Assembly (NCBI GenBank): GCA_021299185.1
Contig: JAJTHZ010000053.1
Location: 1-40,344, forward strand
Source: Lysobacteraceae bacterium
Lineage (GTDB): Bacteria; Pseudomonadota; Gammaproteobacteria; Xanthomonadales; Ahniellaceae
Reading direction: 5' to 3'
DNA: 40,344 nucleotides
Shown: positions 15,387 to 24,779 of the stretch, in pieces
Position numbering within the stretch: position 1 is the stretch's first letter
Layout of the letters: the number at the start of each line of letters is the position of its first letter
The notes under the pieces: model-generated
The model's input: the letters and a program-made list of their open reading frames with translations, nothing else
Database searches by the model: none
Told to the model about the DNA's origin: nothing
Translations under genes and position numbers: made by a program

Positions 15387-17060
15387 CTAGCGGATCGGCA
15401 CCGGCCGGAACGCGAGCACGAAGCTGCCGATGCTGACCACCGCGGTGCAGATCGCCACCACCGGCACGCCGAACCACTCGGGGCCCGGGGCATCCAGCGC
15501 CCACAGCACGCTGGCGGCGATCAGGGTGCCGGCGCCGAACACCGCCTGCACCGTCGCCACCTGCGCGCGGCGCTGGGTTTCGGCCAGCACGTGCAGGTCG
15601 GGGCTGCGCATGTTGAGCGTGTGCTCGCCGGCCACCGACTGCTTGAGCCAGGCGTGCACCAGGCGCGGCAGTTCCGGCGCGCCACGCACCAGTTCCGGCA
15701 GGTGCTTGCGGAAGTCGTCGCCCAGCGCGCGCAGCGAGTACTTCTCGCGCAGGATCTTCTCCAGCACCGGGTGCGCCACCGCCCAGATGTCGAGCTGCGG
15801 GTCCAGCAGGCGGCCCACGCCCTCGATGTTGAGCAGGGTCTTCTGCAGCAGGATCAGCTGCGGCTGGATGGTGAGCTCGTAGCGGCGCGCCACCGAGAAC
15901 AGCTTGACCAGCACCTCGCCGAGCGAGATCTCCGACAGCGGGCGGGTGAAGTACGGCTCGCACACCGATCGCACGGCGCTTTCGAGGTCGTCGACGCGGA
16001 TGTGCTCCGGCATCCAGCCGGCCTCGATGTGCAGCACGGCGATGCGGCGGTAGTCGCGCTTGAACATCGCCTCGAAGTTCGCCGCCAGGTACCACTGGTC
16101 GATCTCGGGCAGCGCGCCCATGATGCCGAAGTCGAGCGCGATGAAGCGCGGTTCGTCCGGGCGCTCCGGATCGACCCAGATGTTGCCGGCGTGCGCGTCG
16201 GCGTGGAAGAAGTTGTCGCGGAACACCTGGGTGTAGAACAGCTGCACGCCCTTGGCGGCGAGCTTGCGGCGGTCGATGCCGGCGGCGTCGAGCTTGGCCA
16301 CGTCGTCGCTGGCGATGCCGCGCACGCGCTGCAGGGTGAGCGCGCCCTCGGCCGAATGGCTCCAGTAGACCTGCGGCACCAGCAGGTCCTCGGAGCCCTC
16401 CCAGAAACGGCGGAACACCGAGGCGTTGGCGCCCTCGCGCTGCAGGTCGAGCTCGTCGACCAGGGTGCGCTCGATCTCGGCCACCACGTCCAGCGGCCGG
16501 ATGTGCTTCGCGTTCGGCGCGTAGCGCTGGGCGAAGGCGGCCAGCGTGCGCAGCAGGCCGAGGTCGGTCTCGACCCGGCGGCGCACGCCGGGACGCAGCA
16601 CCTTGACCACCACTTCGGTCCCGTCGGGCAGTTCGGCGGCGTGCACCTGTGCCACCGAGGCCGAAGCGAGCGGTTCGATGTCGAAGCGCGCGTAGAGCTC
16701 GGCCACCGGCTTGCCGAGCGCCAGTTCCACCGCGGCACGCGCCTGCTCGCCGGGGAACGGCTTGACCCGGTCCTGCAGCAGGGCGAGTTCGTCGGCGACG
16801 TCGGGCGGCAGCAGGTCGCGGCGGGTGGACAGCACCTGCCCGAACTTGACGAAGATCGGGCCCAGTTCCTCCAGCGCGAGCCGCAGCCGCGCGCCGCGCG
16901 GCAGGGCGGCGATCGATGCCGGCGTCGGCGCGATCACCGCGCGCAGCGGACGCAGCCAGCGGAACAGCCGGGTGGCCTCCAGGAGGTCGTCGAGCCGGTG
17001 GCGCAGCAGGATGCGCGCGATGTGGAACAGGCGCGCGAAGGAACGCAGCGGGGTCCTCAC
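15387..17060 (-). CDS. ubiB: ABC1/UbiB-family atypical kinase for ubiquinone biosynthesis
   Basis: A 557-residue UbiB protein. The signature KxGQ motif is KFGQ at 72-75 in [20 protein letters not shown]. The [16 protein letters not shown] block is the family's alanine-rich nucleotide loop, followed by VVVKVLRPG with the catalytic lysine. [11 protein letters not shown] (about 284) and ALDFG (about 308) complete the atypical kinase site. Two hydrophobic helices close the C terminus ([11 protein letters not shown] region and [20 protein letters not shown]). UbiB helps membrane extraction or supply of ubiquinone intermediates. The start is a GTG at 17060, overlapping the ubiJ stop by four bases (GTGA); the frame is open further upstream, but that sequence is the shadow of ubiJ. 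Together they form a ubiJ-ubiB unit, as in other proteobacteria, here without ubiE alongside. Confidence 0.95.
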   Translation of the reverse strand: MRTPLRSFARLFHIARILLRHRLDDLLEATRLFRWLRPLRAVIAPTPASIAALPRGARLRLALEELGPIFVKFGQVLSTRRDLLPPDVADELALLQDRVKPFPGEQARAAVELALGKPVAELYARFDIEPLASASVAQVHAAELPDGTEVVVKVLRPGVRRRVETDLGLLRTLAAFAQRYAPNAKHIRPLDVVAEIERTLVDELDLQREGANASVFRRFWEGSEDLLVPQVYWSHSAEGALTLQRVRGIASDDVAKLDAAGIDRRKLAAKGVQLFYTQVFRDNFFHADAHAGNIWVDPERPDEPRFIALDFGIMGALPEIDQWYLAANFEAMFKRDYRRIAVLHIEAGWMPEHIRVDDLESAVRSVCEPYFTRPLSEISLGEVLVKLFSVARRYELTIQPQLILLQKTLLNIEGVGRLLDPQLDIWAVAHPVLEKILREKYSLRALGDDFRKHLPELVRGAPELPRLVHAWLKQSVAGEHTLNMRSPDLHVLAETQRRAQVATVQAVFGAGTLIAASVLWALDAPGPEWFGVPVVAICTAVVSIGSFVLAFRPVPIR

Positions 17061-17689
17061 GGGGCGCGCTCCAAGCCGTCCTTCAGGCGCGCGATGCGCG
17101 CCGCGAGACGCTCGACGTCGTCGCGCAGGCGATCGACGTCGCCGTGGAAGGCCTCGACCTCGTCGCGCGCCGGGACGTCGCGCGATTCCTCGCGCAGGTA
17201 GTCGGCCCCGTCCTCGGCCAGGGTGCCGGCGCTGCGCCGCGCCCAGGCGAAGGCGTCGCGCAGGGTGGTGGCCACGATCGCGCCGCGGGTATCGCCGAGC
17301 ATCCGCGCGAGCGCGGCATCGAGATCGGGCTCGAAGCCCTGCGCGAGCTGGCCGATGGCGCGCGCGAGGTCGGCGTCGCCGGACATCTGCACCTTGCCCG
17401 CCGGCAGCGCGCCGGCGCGGTCGGGGAAGGCGAGCCGCGCGAAGCCGGCCAGGGTGCCGGCCAGCGAGAGGTCGGCCTCGCCGGCGCGCGGGCCGATCGC
17501 GATGCGCCCGTCGGCGACCGACAGCCGCAGGCCGAGGTCGGCGGGCGTCCAGGTCATCTCGATGTGACGACCCTCGAGCGGCGACAGGCGCGCGCGCGCG
17601 CCGGGATCGAGCGCGAGCGCACGGTCGAGCAGCGCCTCCAGCGCGCGGCCGAGCGGGACCAGCAGGGGATTCGGTGGGCGGGACATCAT
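17057..17689 (-). CDS. ubiJ: SCP2-domain ubiquinone biosynthesis accessory factor
   Basis: A 210-residue soluble protein. An SCP2 sterol-carrier-like domain covers about residues 8-115 ([20 protein letters not shown] ... [18 protein letters not shown]) and binds lipid. The C-terminal third is a charged coiled coil ([20 protein letters not shown]). This layout is that of UbiJ, which organises the soluble ubiquinone-modifying enzymes. Two ATGs lie in tandem at 17689 and 17686 and I cannot choose between them. Its TGA overlaps the GTG start of ubiB by four bases, which supports coupled translation and the assignment. Confidence 0.9.
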   Translation of the reverse strand: MMSRPPNPLLVPLGRALEALLDRALALDPGARARLSPLEGRHIEMTWTPADLGLRLSVADGRIAIGPRAGEADLSLAGTLAGFARLAFPDRAGALPAGKVQMSGDADLARAIGQLAQGFEPDLDAALARMLGDTRGAIVATTLRDAFAWARRSAGTLAEDGADYLREESRDVPARDEVEAFHGDVDRLRDDVERLAARIARLKDGLERAP

Positions 17690-17747
17690 CGCGCAAGTGT
17701 AGCCAAGCGCGGGTGGTGGTGGCGTGGCGACGCGGCCCGATGCCGCT

Positions 17748-17833
17748 GTGGGAGCGAGCGATGCTCGCGACCGGCAGCTCCATCCTCGCCGCAGTGCCCG
17801 AATGCCGCGGTCGCGAGCGTTGCTCGCTCCTAC
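17748..17833. repeat. REP-like palindrome pair, family C, mixed ends
   Basis: The left arm is GTGGGAGCGAGCGATGCTCG and the right arm GCGGTCGCGAGCGTTGCTCG plus CTCCTAC. Here the outer ends differ: GTGG on the left, and GTAG (read on the minus strand) on the right. The pair lies between the start of ubiJ and the stop of oleD. Confidence 0.9.
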
Positions 17834-17865
17834 GGACGGCGGGCTCGCTGGAGATGCATTCCCGC

Positions 17866-18864
17866 TTACGCCTCGTGCTGGTCGCGGTACCAGCGCGCCA
17901 GCCGGTCGAGGCCTTCGTCGATGCTGATCCGCGGCGCATAGCCGAGGTCGCGGCGTGCCGCGCTGATGTCGTACCAGTGCGCGGTGGCGAGCTGCTCGGC
18001 GACGAAGCGCGTCATCGGCGGCTCGGAATCGATGCGGAACACGGTGTAGATGCCTTCCAGCACGGCGCCGATCGCGAACGCCAGCCCGTAGGGCACGCGA
18101 CGCGTCTCCGGCGGCAGGCCGCAGGCGCGCAGCATGGCGTTGATCATGTCGTCGGCGAAGATCGGCTCGCCGTTGCTGATGAAGTAGGCGCGTCCCGCGC
18201 ACGGCGCAGCCGGCGCGAGCCGGTCCAGCGCGTCGAGGTGGGCCTGTGCGGCGTTGTCGACGTAGACCACGTCGATCTTCTTGCGCTCGGTGCCGACGAA
18301 GCGCAGCCGTCCGGCGCGCGCGCGGTCGAGGATGCGCGGCAGCAGGTGGTTGTCGCCCGGGCCCCAGATCAGGTGCGGGCGCAGCGCCACGGTGGACAGC
18401 GTGGCGTCGTTGGCGGTCAGCACGCGCTGCTCGGCGATCGCCTTGGTCGCCGGGTAGTGCGCGCGGAAGTGCGCCGGATACGGCACCGATTCGTCGACGC
18501 CCTCGAGGTCGCCGCCGGCGTGCACGACGCTCGGCGTGGAGGTGTAGACCAGGCGCGGAATGCCGTGCATGCGGCAGGCCGCGATCACGTGCTCGGTGGC
18601 CTTGACGTTGGCGGCGTAGTAGTCGTCGTAGGCGCCCCAGGCGCCGGGCTTGGCGGCGACGTGGACGATCGCATCGCATCCGCGCGCGGCCTCCAGCAGC
18701 GGGTCGAGCACGGTGAGGTCGACGCGGCGCTGCTCGACGCCGAGCGCGTCCAGCGCGGGATAGTGGTTGCGCGCCACGCTGAGCACGGCGTCGCCGCGTG
18801 CGCGCAGCAGGCGGCAGATCGCCTGGCCGAGGAAACCGCCGCCGCCGGTGACGAGGACTTTCAT
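17866..18864 (-). CDS. oleD: NADP-dependent 2-alkyl-3-oxoalkanoate reductase of olefin synthesis
   Basis: A 332-residue extended short-chain dehydrogenase. The Rossmann glycine motif is TGGGGFLG at 6-13, and the catalytic pair is YPATK (Tyr137, Lys141) with the serine region [13 protein letters not shown] upstream. The C-terminal half carries the substrate-domain blocks [19 protein letters not shown] and [17 protein letters not shown], as in 3-beta-HSD-like members including OleD. In the ole pathway it reduces the beta-keto acid made by OleA to the beta-hydroxy acid used by OleC. The ATG at 18864 starts directly at MKVLVTGG. It lies 268 bases downstream of oleC on the same strand, with a REP pair between them. 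Confidence 0.92.
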   Translation of the reverse strand: MKVLVTGGGGFLGQAICRLLRARGDAVLSVARNHYPALDALGVEQRRVDLTVLDPLLEAARGCDAIVHVAAKPGAWGAYDDYYAANVKATEHVIAACRMHGIPRLVYTSTPSVVHAGGDLEGVDESVPYPAHFRAHYPATKAIAEQRVLTANDATLSTVALRPHLIWGPGDNHLLPRILDRARAGRLRFVGTERKKIDVVYVDNAAQAHLDALDRLAPAAPCAGRAYFISNGEPIFADDMINAMLRACGLPPETRRVPYGLAFAIGAVLEGIYTVFRIDSEPPMTRFVAEQLATAHWYDISAARRDLGYAPRISIDEGLDRLARWYRDQHEA

Positions 18865-18904
18865 CGCCGCTCCTTGCCGATGCCGCGCGGACAGCGGATG
18901 GATC

Positions 18905-18972
18905 GTGGGAGCCGCTTCAGCGGCGACTGCGGCCTGTCCGATCGCCGCAGTCGCCGCTGAAGCGGCTCCCAC
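18905..18972. repeat. REP-like palindrome pair, family B, between oleC and oleD
   Basis: The left arm GTGGGAGCCGCTTCAGCGGC and the right arm GTCGCCGCTGAAGCGGCTCC plus CAC are almost perfect complements, so the whole 68 bases can fold into one long stem around a short loop. Its position between two genes of one pathway suggests an effect on transcript stability or read-through, which is inferred only. Confidence 0.9.
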
Positions 18973-19132
18973 AGGACTGAGGCGGTGGCGCGACCCGCGC
19001 GCGCCGACCCTGACCCGCGCCCCGCGCGGTGGGCGATGGGTTCGTTGGGCGGCCGTCGATGCATGGGGATGATCGCAGCGCGCGCGCCGCCCCCCCACCG
19101 CATCCCACCTGCGACCCTGGCAACGGACGTGC

Positions 19133-20830
19133 TCATCCCTCGATCGCCTCCGTCGATCCGGCTGGCTCCCACGGCTTGTAGAACACCCGCTGCGAGGCCC
19201 AGAAGCCGAGCTGCTCGCGGCCGATCTTGGCGTTGTGGCGGATGTCGACCGGGAAGCCCCAGTGCAGCAGGAACTCGCGGATGCCGCGGCTGGCCGGATG
19301 GCGGTCGCCGATCTCGCGCAACTGGGCCTTGATCGCCGGCCACTCGGTGGTGCGCCCGCGGTCGGCGAGTTCGACGCACAGCACCGGCATGCGGTCGTCG
19401 CGTGGACCGACGCCGACCAGGGCGGTGCGGCGCACCGCCGGATGGGTGTTGTAGATGCCTTCGATGCATTCGGTGTACAGCGTGCCGCGCCGCGTGACCA
19501 CGCGGTGGCTCTTGCGCCCGCAATACCACAGCAGGCCGTCGGCATCGAAGTAGCCGACGTCGCCCATCCGGTGCACGAGGCGGCCGCCGTCGCGGATCTT
19601 GGCCAGCCGGGTGGCGGCCTCGCGGCCGAAGTAGCCGCGGGTGGCGCTGGGGCCCGCGACGGTGATCTCGCCGATCACGCCGGGCGGCTGCACGAGGTCG
19701 TCGGTCCAGTCGGCGATCTCGCCGTCGTCGATGCGGATCACGCGCACGGTGTTGGCGGTGAGTGGGCGGCCAACGCAGATGCCGCCGCCTTCGTCGGTGC
19801 GCGCGCGCACGCGCAGGATCTCGCGCCCCTCGATCACCGCCACCGGCAGGCATTCGGTGGCGCCATACGGCGTCCACACCGTCGCATCCGCCGGCAGCAT
19901 GCGATAGGCGCGCTCGACGACCGTGGGATGCACCGGCGCGCCGGCCGACAGCACGCGACGCAGGCGCGGCAGCCGCAGGTCCGCGGCCTCGGCGTGGCGG
20001 GTGAGGTTGTCGAGCAGCGCGGGCGAGCCGAACATCGTGGTGCAGCCGTGCGCCTCGATCGCCGCGACCAGGCGCCGCGGATCGGCGCTGCCGGGCCGCG
20101 TGGGGTCCATGTCGGGGATCACGCTGGTCATGCCGAGCCCGGGGTCGAACAGGGCGAACGGCGGGAAGGTCGGCAGGTCGACCTCGCCGGGCGCGATGCC
20201 GAAGGCCTCGCGGATCAGCGCCACCTGGGCGAGGAAGTTTGCGTGGGTGTATTCCACGCCCTTCGGCACGCCGGTGGAGCCGGAGGTGAACAGGATCGCG
20301 GCCAGCGCGTCGGGGTCGGCCGACGGGCGCGCGGGCGGCGCCGTGCGGCCGGCCTCGTGCACCGCGTCCAGCGTCAACCCGCCCCAGAACCAGGTGCGTC
20401 CACCCACCGTGACGCGGCTGCGGATCGTGGCCTTGCCCCAGCCGAGCAGCACGCTGGCCGCCTGCGCCAGCGGGATGCCGACGAAGGCCTCGGGCCGCGC
20501 TTCGGCGAGGCAGGCCTTGAGCGCGCCGCGGTCGATGCCGGGATCGACCAGCACCGGCACCGCGCCGGCCTTGAACAGGGCGAACATCAGCAGGAACAGC
20601 GGCTCGCCCGGGCGCACCATCAGCACCGTGCGCACGCCGGCGCCGATGCCGTGCGCGGCGAGCCCGGCGGCGAGCGCCTCGCTGCCGCCGTCGAGCTCGC
20701 GATAGCTGAGTTCGCGCCAGCGCGTCGCGCCGTCGGCGCCACGGCCGTCGGGAATGCGCATCGCGATCCGGTCCGGGGCGGCGCGCGCGGCCTCGCGCAG
20801 GGCGTCGGCGATGTTGGGGGCGTGGGTCAT
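19133..20830 (-). CDS. oleC: Beta-lactone synthetase of olefin synthesis (AMP-binding fold)
   Basis: A 565-residue member of the adenylating (ANL) superfamily. The phosphate loop is FTSGSTGVPKG at 181-191, the adenine motif YGATE at 322-326, GDVGYFDADGLLWYCGRKSH at 423-442, and the C-terminal lysine lies in RHNAKIGRE (Lys535). PTFPPFALFDPGLGMTSVIP and the ending LGFWASQRVFYKPWEP fit OleC rather than a general acyl-CoA ligase. OleC uses ATP to turn the 2-alkyl-3-hydroxy acid into a cis-beta-lactone. The ATG at 20830 begins MTHAPNIADAL. It is transcribed away from the TonB receptor, so its promoter must lie in 20831-21009; in contiguous ole operons it would be read from upstream of oleA. It appears intact. 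Confidence 0.93.
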   Translation of the reverse strand: MTHAPNIADALREAARAAPDRIAMRIPDGRGADGATRWRELSYRELDGGSEALAAGLAAHGIGAGVRTVLMVRPGEPLFLLMFALFKAGAVPVLVDPGIDRGALKACLAEARPEAFVGIPLAQAASVLLGWGKATIRSRVTVGGRTWFWGGLTLDAVHEAGRTAPPARPSADPDALAAILFTSGSTGVPKGVEYTHANFLAQVALIREAFGIAPGEVDLPTFPPFALFDPGLGMTSVIPDMDPTRPGSADPRRLVAAIEAHGCTTMFGSPALLDNLTRHAEAADLRLPRLRRVLSAGAPVHPTVVERAYRMLPADATVWTPYGATECLPVAVIEGREILRVRARTDEGGGICVGRPLTANTVRVIRIDDGEIADWTDDLVQPPGVIGEITVAGPSATRGYFGREAATRLAKIRDGGRLVHRMGDVGYFDADGLLWYCGRKSHRVVTRRGTLYTECIEGIYNTHPAVRRTALVGVGPRDDRMPVLCVELADRGRTTEWPAIKAQLREIGDRHPASRGIREFLLHWGFPVDIRHNAKIGREQLGFWASQRVFYKPWEPAGSTEAIEG

Positions 20831-21009
20831 GCGGGCTCCAGGTCGGGAATCTTCCCACGCCGGGTGTCATCGCCGCGACACGTCGGGCGCATCCGACCGC
20901 AACGGGACGTCCATCCGCGCGTCATCGCGGGCCGCGAGCATTCGCGGCTCGCGCCCGGCCTGCATGCCGGTGCGCGCCCCGACCAAGACCAAGACCCAAG
21001 GACCCACCC

Positions 21010-23238
21010 ATGAAGCCCATGCCGCGCACGCTCGCGCTCGCCATCCTCGCCGCGCTCGCCGCCCCCGCCGCGCTCGCCGAAACCGCCGTCGACGCCAGCA
21101 CCGACGCCGAGGCGCGCGAACTGGAGACGATCTCGGTGATCGGCGAGGGCGAGACCCGCCAGGTGCAGAAGCTGTCCTACGAGGACCTGCGCGTCCTGCC
21201 TGCCGGCACCAGCCCGCTCAAGGTGCTGGCCAAGCTGCCCGGGGTGAACTTCCAGTCGGCCGATCCCTGGGGCGCCTACGAGTGGTCGGCGCGCCTCGGC
21301 ATCCGCGGCTTCAACCAGAACCAGCTCGGCTTCACCCTCGACGGCGTGCCGCTGGGCGACATGTCCTACGGCAACTTCAACGGCCTGCACGTCAGCCGCG
21401 CGGTGATCTCGGAGAACCTCGGGCGGGCGGAACTCGCGCAGGGCTCGGGTTCGGTGGGCGCGGCCTCGACCAACAACCTCGGCGGCACGGTGGAGTTCTT
21501 CAGCGCCGATCCGCTGCCCGACTACACCGCGCGCACCGCCTTCACCGTCGGCTCCGACAGCGCGCGCCGCGTGTTCGGCCGGCTCGACACCGGCATCAAC
21601 GACGGCTTCGGCATGTACCTCTCGGCGAGCTGGTCCGATGCCGACAAGTGGAAGGGCTTCGGGCCGCAGGAGCAGACCCAGTTCAACGGCAAGTTCACCT
21701 GGGACATCGACGCCCTGCGCCTGACCGGCTACGTGGCCACCTCGCGCCGCGACGAGACCGACTACGCCGACCTGTCGCTGGAATCGGCCGAGCGCCTCGG
21801 CTTCGACTGGGACAACTACGCGCGCGACTGGCAGCGCGCGATCGCCGCCGCCCGCGGCCAGTTCACCGGCGGGGTGGAGACGCTGGACGATGCGTATTAC
21901 ATCGCGCGCGGCCTGCGCAACGACGATCTCGCCTACCTCTCGCTCGACGTGCCGTTCGGCGATGCGTTCTCGCTGGCCGGTACCGCCTACATCCACACCA
22001 ACGAGGGCCAGGGCCACTGGGCCACGCCCTACGCACCGTCCTCGCCGACCCTGCCGATCTCGATGCGCACCACCGAGTACGACATCGAGCGCATCGGCGG
22101 CATCGGCCGCGCCAGCTTCGAGTTCGGGATCCACCGCATCGAGGCCGGCTTCTGGGTCGAGACCAACACCCACGGCCTGCAGCGCAACTTCTATGCGCTG
22201 AGCATCGACAACCCGCCGGACGAGGGGTTCTTCTACCGCAACCCCGACGTTCGCGTGTTCCGCCAGCGCTTCGAGGTCGACACCCGCCAGCTCTACCTGT
22301 CCGACCGCATCACGCTCGCCGACGGCAACCTGCTGGTGGACCTCGGCTTCAAGGCGATCGACGTCGACGTCGAGGCGCGGCGCATCATCGGCACCCGCGC
22401 GCAGGGCGAGCTCGAGACCAAGGACAACTTCGTGCCGCAAGCCGGCGTGCGCTGGAAGTTCAGCGAGGACGCCGAACTGTTCGCCTCCTACGCCGAGAAC
22501 CTCGGCGCGCTGCGCGCCGGCGTGAGCGGGCCGTTCTCGACCTCGCAGTCGGCCTTCGACCTGTTCGCCGACACGCTGGAGCCGGAGTCCTCGCGCACGC
22601 TGGAGGCCGGCGTGCGCTGGGTCGGCGACGCGCTGGAGGCGTCCGCGGCGCTGTACAGCGTCGACTTCGACGACCGCCTGCTGGGCATCTCGCGCTGCGC
22701 CGGCATCGTCGGCTGCCCGGGTGCGTTCGCCAACGTCGGCGAGGTACGCAGCACCGGCGCCGAGCTGGCCGTGCAGTGGCGCGTGAGCGAGGACTTCGAC
22801 CTGTTCGGGTCGCTGTCGTACAACGACTCCGAATACCGCTCCGACTACCTCGACGGCAACACCGTGGTGCCGGCCGACGGCAAGCAGGTGGTCGACGCGC
22901 CGGAAGTGCTGTTCGCCGGCGAGGCGACCTACCGCTGGGCCGGCTTCGATTTCCGGCTGGGCGTGAAGTACACCGACGAGCGCTTCATCACCTACCTCAA
23001 CGACTCCAAGGTCGACGACTTCTGGGTGGTGGACGGCACCATCGGCTACGACTTCGGCCGCGTCGGCTTCGCCGAGAGCCTGCGCGCGCAGTTCAACGTG
23101 TCCAACCTGCTCGACGAGGAGTATTTCGCCACGGTCGGCAGCAACGGCTTCGTGACCTCGGATCCCGACGGGCTCAACTACACCCTGCTCACCGGTGCGC
23201 CGCGGCAGGTGTTCCTGACCCTCGACGCCACGTTCTGA
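21010..23238 (+). CDS. TonB-dependent outer-membrane receptor
   Basis: A 742-residue receptor. It has a signal peptide (cleavage likely after ALA at 23), a TonB-box-like ETISVIGEG at 39-47, and a plug domain with the blocks LPGVNFQS, LGIRGFNQNQLGFTLDGVPL, ENLGRAELAQGSGSVGAAST and NNLGGTVEF. A 22-strand barrel region ends NVSNLLDEEYFATVGS ... QVFLTLDATF, with the terminal phenylalanine typical of outer-membrane barrels. The substrate is unknown. It is followed 107 bases later by a PhoD-like phosphatase on the same strand, so uptake of a phosphate-containing compound is a reasonable guess. The pair sits between oleB and oleC on the opposite strand. Start: ATG at 21010, with a second in-frame ATG at 21019. 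Confidence 0.93.
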   Translation: MKPMPRTLALAILAALAAPAALAETAVDASTDAEARELETISVIGEGETRQVQKLSYEDLRVLPAGTSPLKVLAKLPGVNFQSADPWGAYEWSARLGIRGFNQNQLGFTLDGVPLGDMSYGNFNGLHVSRAVISENLGRAELAQGSGSVGAASTNNLGGTVEFFSADPLPDYTARTAFTVGSDSARRVFGRLDTGINDGFGMYLSASWSDADKWKGFGPQEQTQFNGKFTWDIDALRLTGYVATSRRDETDYADLSLESAERLGFDWDNYARDWQRAIAAARGQFTGGVETLDDAYYIARGLRNDDLAYLSLDVPFGDAFSLAGTAYIHTNEGQGHWATPYAPSSPTLPISMRTTEYDIERIGGIGRASFEFGIHRIEAGFWVETNTHGLQRNFYALSIDNPPDEGFFYRNPDVRVFRQRFEVDTRQLYLSDRITLADGNLLVDLGFKAIDVDVEARRIIGTRAQGELETKDNFVPQAGVRWKFSEDAELFASYAENLGALRAGVSGPFSTSQSAFDLFADTLEPESSRTLEAGVRWVGDALEASAALYSVDFDDRLLGISRCAGIVGCPGAFANVGEVRSTGAELAVQWRVSEDFDLFGSLSYNDSEYRSDYLDGNTVVPADGKQVVDAPEVLFAGEATYRWAGFDFRLGVKYTDERFITYLNDSKVDDFWVVDGTIGYDFGRVGFAESLRAQFNVSNLLDEEYFATVGSNGFVTSDPDGLNYTLLTGAPRQVFLTLDATF

Positions 23239-23345
23239 GCCACTTCCCCCGCGTCGCGATCGCCAGGGAGGGCGGTCCGGCGCACCTGTCCACCGCGCGG
23301 CGCCGCGTCCCGGCGCCGCGCGCGTTTCCGCCGGAGCACCACCGC

Positions 23346-24437
23346 ATGCGCCTCGCCGCCTGCTTGATCGTCGCCCTGCTGTCCGCGGCCTCCGCGCGCG
23401 CCGAGGTGGCGCTCGCGCCCGACGCGGTGCTCACGCGCATCGCGTTCGGCTCCTGCGGCAAGGAGGACAAGCCGCAACCGATCTGGGACGCGGTGCTGGC
23501 GGCCAGGCCGCAGGCCTTCGTGTTCCTCGGCGACAACATCTACGGCGACACCCGCGACCCGGCGGTGCTGGAGGCGAAGTACGCGCGCCTCGGCGCGATC
23601 GAGGGTTTCGCGCGGCTGCGCGCGCAGGTGCCCCTGTTCGCCACCTGGGACGACCACGACTACGGCGAGAACGACGCCGGCGCCGAGTACCCGATGAAGG
23701 AGGCCAGCCGCGCCGCGTTCCTGCGCTTCTGGGGCGAGCCCGCCGACTCGCCGCGCGCGCGTCGCGACGGCATCTACGACGCACGCGTGTTCGGCCCACC
23801 GGGCCGCCGCGTGCAACTGATCCTGCTCGACCTGCGCTGGAATCGCACGCCGATCACGGTCGATCCGCGCTGGGGCACCTACGAGGCCTACGAGCGCTGG
23901 GCGCGGCGCGAGGCGCGCCGGGCCCCGGACGCGCCGGTGCCGGGCCCGTACGTACGCAATCCCGATCCGGCGGCCACCATGCTGGGCGAGGCGCAGTGGG
24001 CGTGGCTGGAAGCGCAGTTACGCGAGCCGGCCGAGGTGCGCCTGATCGGCTCCAGCCTGCAGGTTCTGGCGGATTTCCCCGGCTGGGAGGCATGGATCAA
24101 CTATCCGCGCAACCAGGCGCGGCTGTTCGATGCGATCCGCCGCAGCGGCGCCCGCGGCGTGGTGTTCCTGTCCGGCGACACGCACTACGGCGAGCTGACC
24201 GTGCTCGACGCCAACGTGCCCTACCCGATGCACGACCTCACCAGCAGCGGGCTGACCGAGGAGTGGCACGTCGCGGTGCCGAATGCGCTGCGGGTCGGCG
24301 CGGCGCACCGGGTGGCGAACTTCGGGCTGGTCGACATCGATTGGGCGGCGCGCACGGTCACGCTCTCGCTGCGCGGGGTCGACGGCGATGAACTGCTGCG
24401 GCGCGAGGTGGCGCTGGACACGCTCGCACCGCGCTGA
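23346..24437 (+). CDS. PhoD-like secreted phosphatase/phosphodiesterase
   Basis: A 363-residue calcineurin-like metalloenzyme of the PhoD type, exported by a signal peptide (RLAACLIVALLSAASARA, cleavage near 19). Metal-binding motifs are FGSCGKEDKPQPIW at 34-47, LGDNIYGDT at 61-69, WDDHDYG at 101-107 and SGDTHYGEL near 276-284. Such enzymes cleave phosphomono- or diesters in the periplasm or outside the cell. It is 107 bases downstream of the TonB receptor gene and probably co-transcribed, which suggests phosphate release coupled to uptake. It is followed directly by a REP array. No key residue appears to be missing. Confidence 0.9.
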   Translation: MRLAACLIVALLSAASARAEVALAPDAVLTRIAFGSCGKEDKPQPIWDAVLAARPQAFVFLGDNIYGDTRDPAVLEAKYARLGAIEGFARLRAQVPLFATWDDHDYGENDAGAEYPMKEASRAAFLRFWGEPADSPRARRDGIYDARVFGPPGRRVQLILLDLRWNRTPITVDPRWGTYEAYERWARREARRAPDAPVPGPYVRNPDPAATMLGEAQWAWLEAQLREPAEVRLIGSSLQVLADFPGWEAWINYPRNQARLFDAIRRSGARGVVFLSGDTHYGELTVLDANVPYPMHDLTSSGLTEEWHVAVPNALRVGAAHRVANFGLVDIDWAARTVTLSLRGVDGDELLRREVALDTLAPR

Positions 24438-24452
24438 GGTGCTTCGCGCCCC

Positions 24453-24754
24453 GTAGGAGCCCGCTTGCGGGCGACCGCGCGATCCGGTGCTTGCGGCGGT
24501 GTGTCGGGTGGCGGTCGCGCGCCAGCGCGCTCCTACAACAGCGCCCTCCCGTGTAGGAGCCCGCTTGCGGGCGATTGCAGCATCCGTCCTTGCCGGCGCA
24601 CGTGGGTGCATGCGCGTCTGCGGTCGCGCGCAAGCGCGCTCCGACGACAGCGCCCTCCCGTGTAGGAGCCCGCTTGCGGGCGATCGCGTCATCCGTCCTT
24701 GCCGGCCCGCGCGGGTGCATGCGCGTCTGCGATCGCGCACCAGCGCGCTCCTGC
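24453..24754. repeat. Three-unit REP-like array, family A
   Basis: Units lie at 24453-24536 (84 bases), 24553-24645 and 24662-24754 (93 bases each, 109 bases start to start). All start GTAGGAGCCCGCTTGCGGGC and end with a CGCGCGCAAGCGCGCTCC-like arm; the second ends CCGAC and the third CCTGC, both decayed from CCTAC. The first unit carries the same inner spacer (GATCCGGTGCTTGC) as the array at 14213-14396. The second and third carry a different one (ATCCGTCCTTGCCGG). The array lies between the convergent phosphatase gene and oleB. Confidence 0.95.
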
Positions 24755-24779
24755 AGACGCGTGGTGCAGCTCGCGCGGA

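Noticed and set aside
15387-17939. An extended 850-residue reading of ubiB
   Set aside because: The first 293 residues are Arg-rich sequence antisense to or overlapping ubiJ in another frame. The GTG at 17060 overlaps the ubiJ stop and starts at the family N terminus.
20831-21009. Divergent promoter boxes between oleC and the TonB receptor
   Set aside because: Promoters must be here, but I could not find -35/-10 sequences or an operator palindrome clear enough to give coordinates.
24438-24779. A small RNA or rho-independent terminator in the repeat array after the phosphatase gene
   Set aside because: The hairpins fit the REP families seen elsewhere and are not followed by T-runs.
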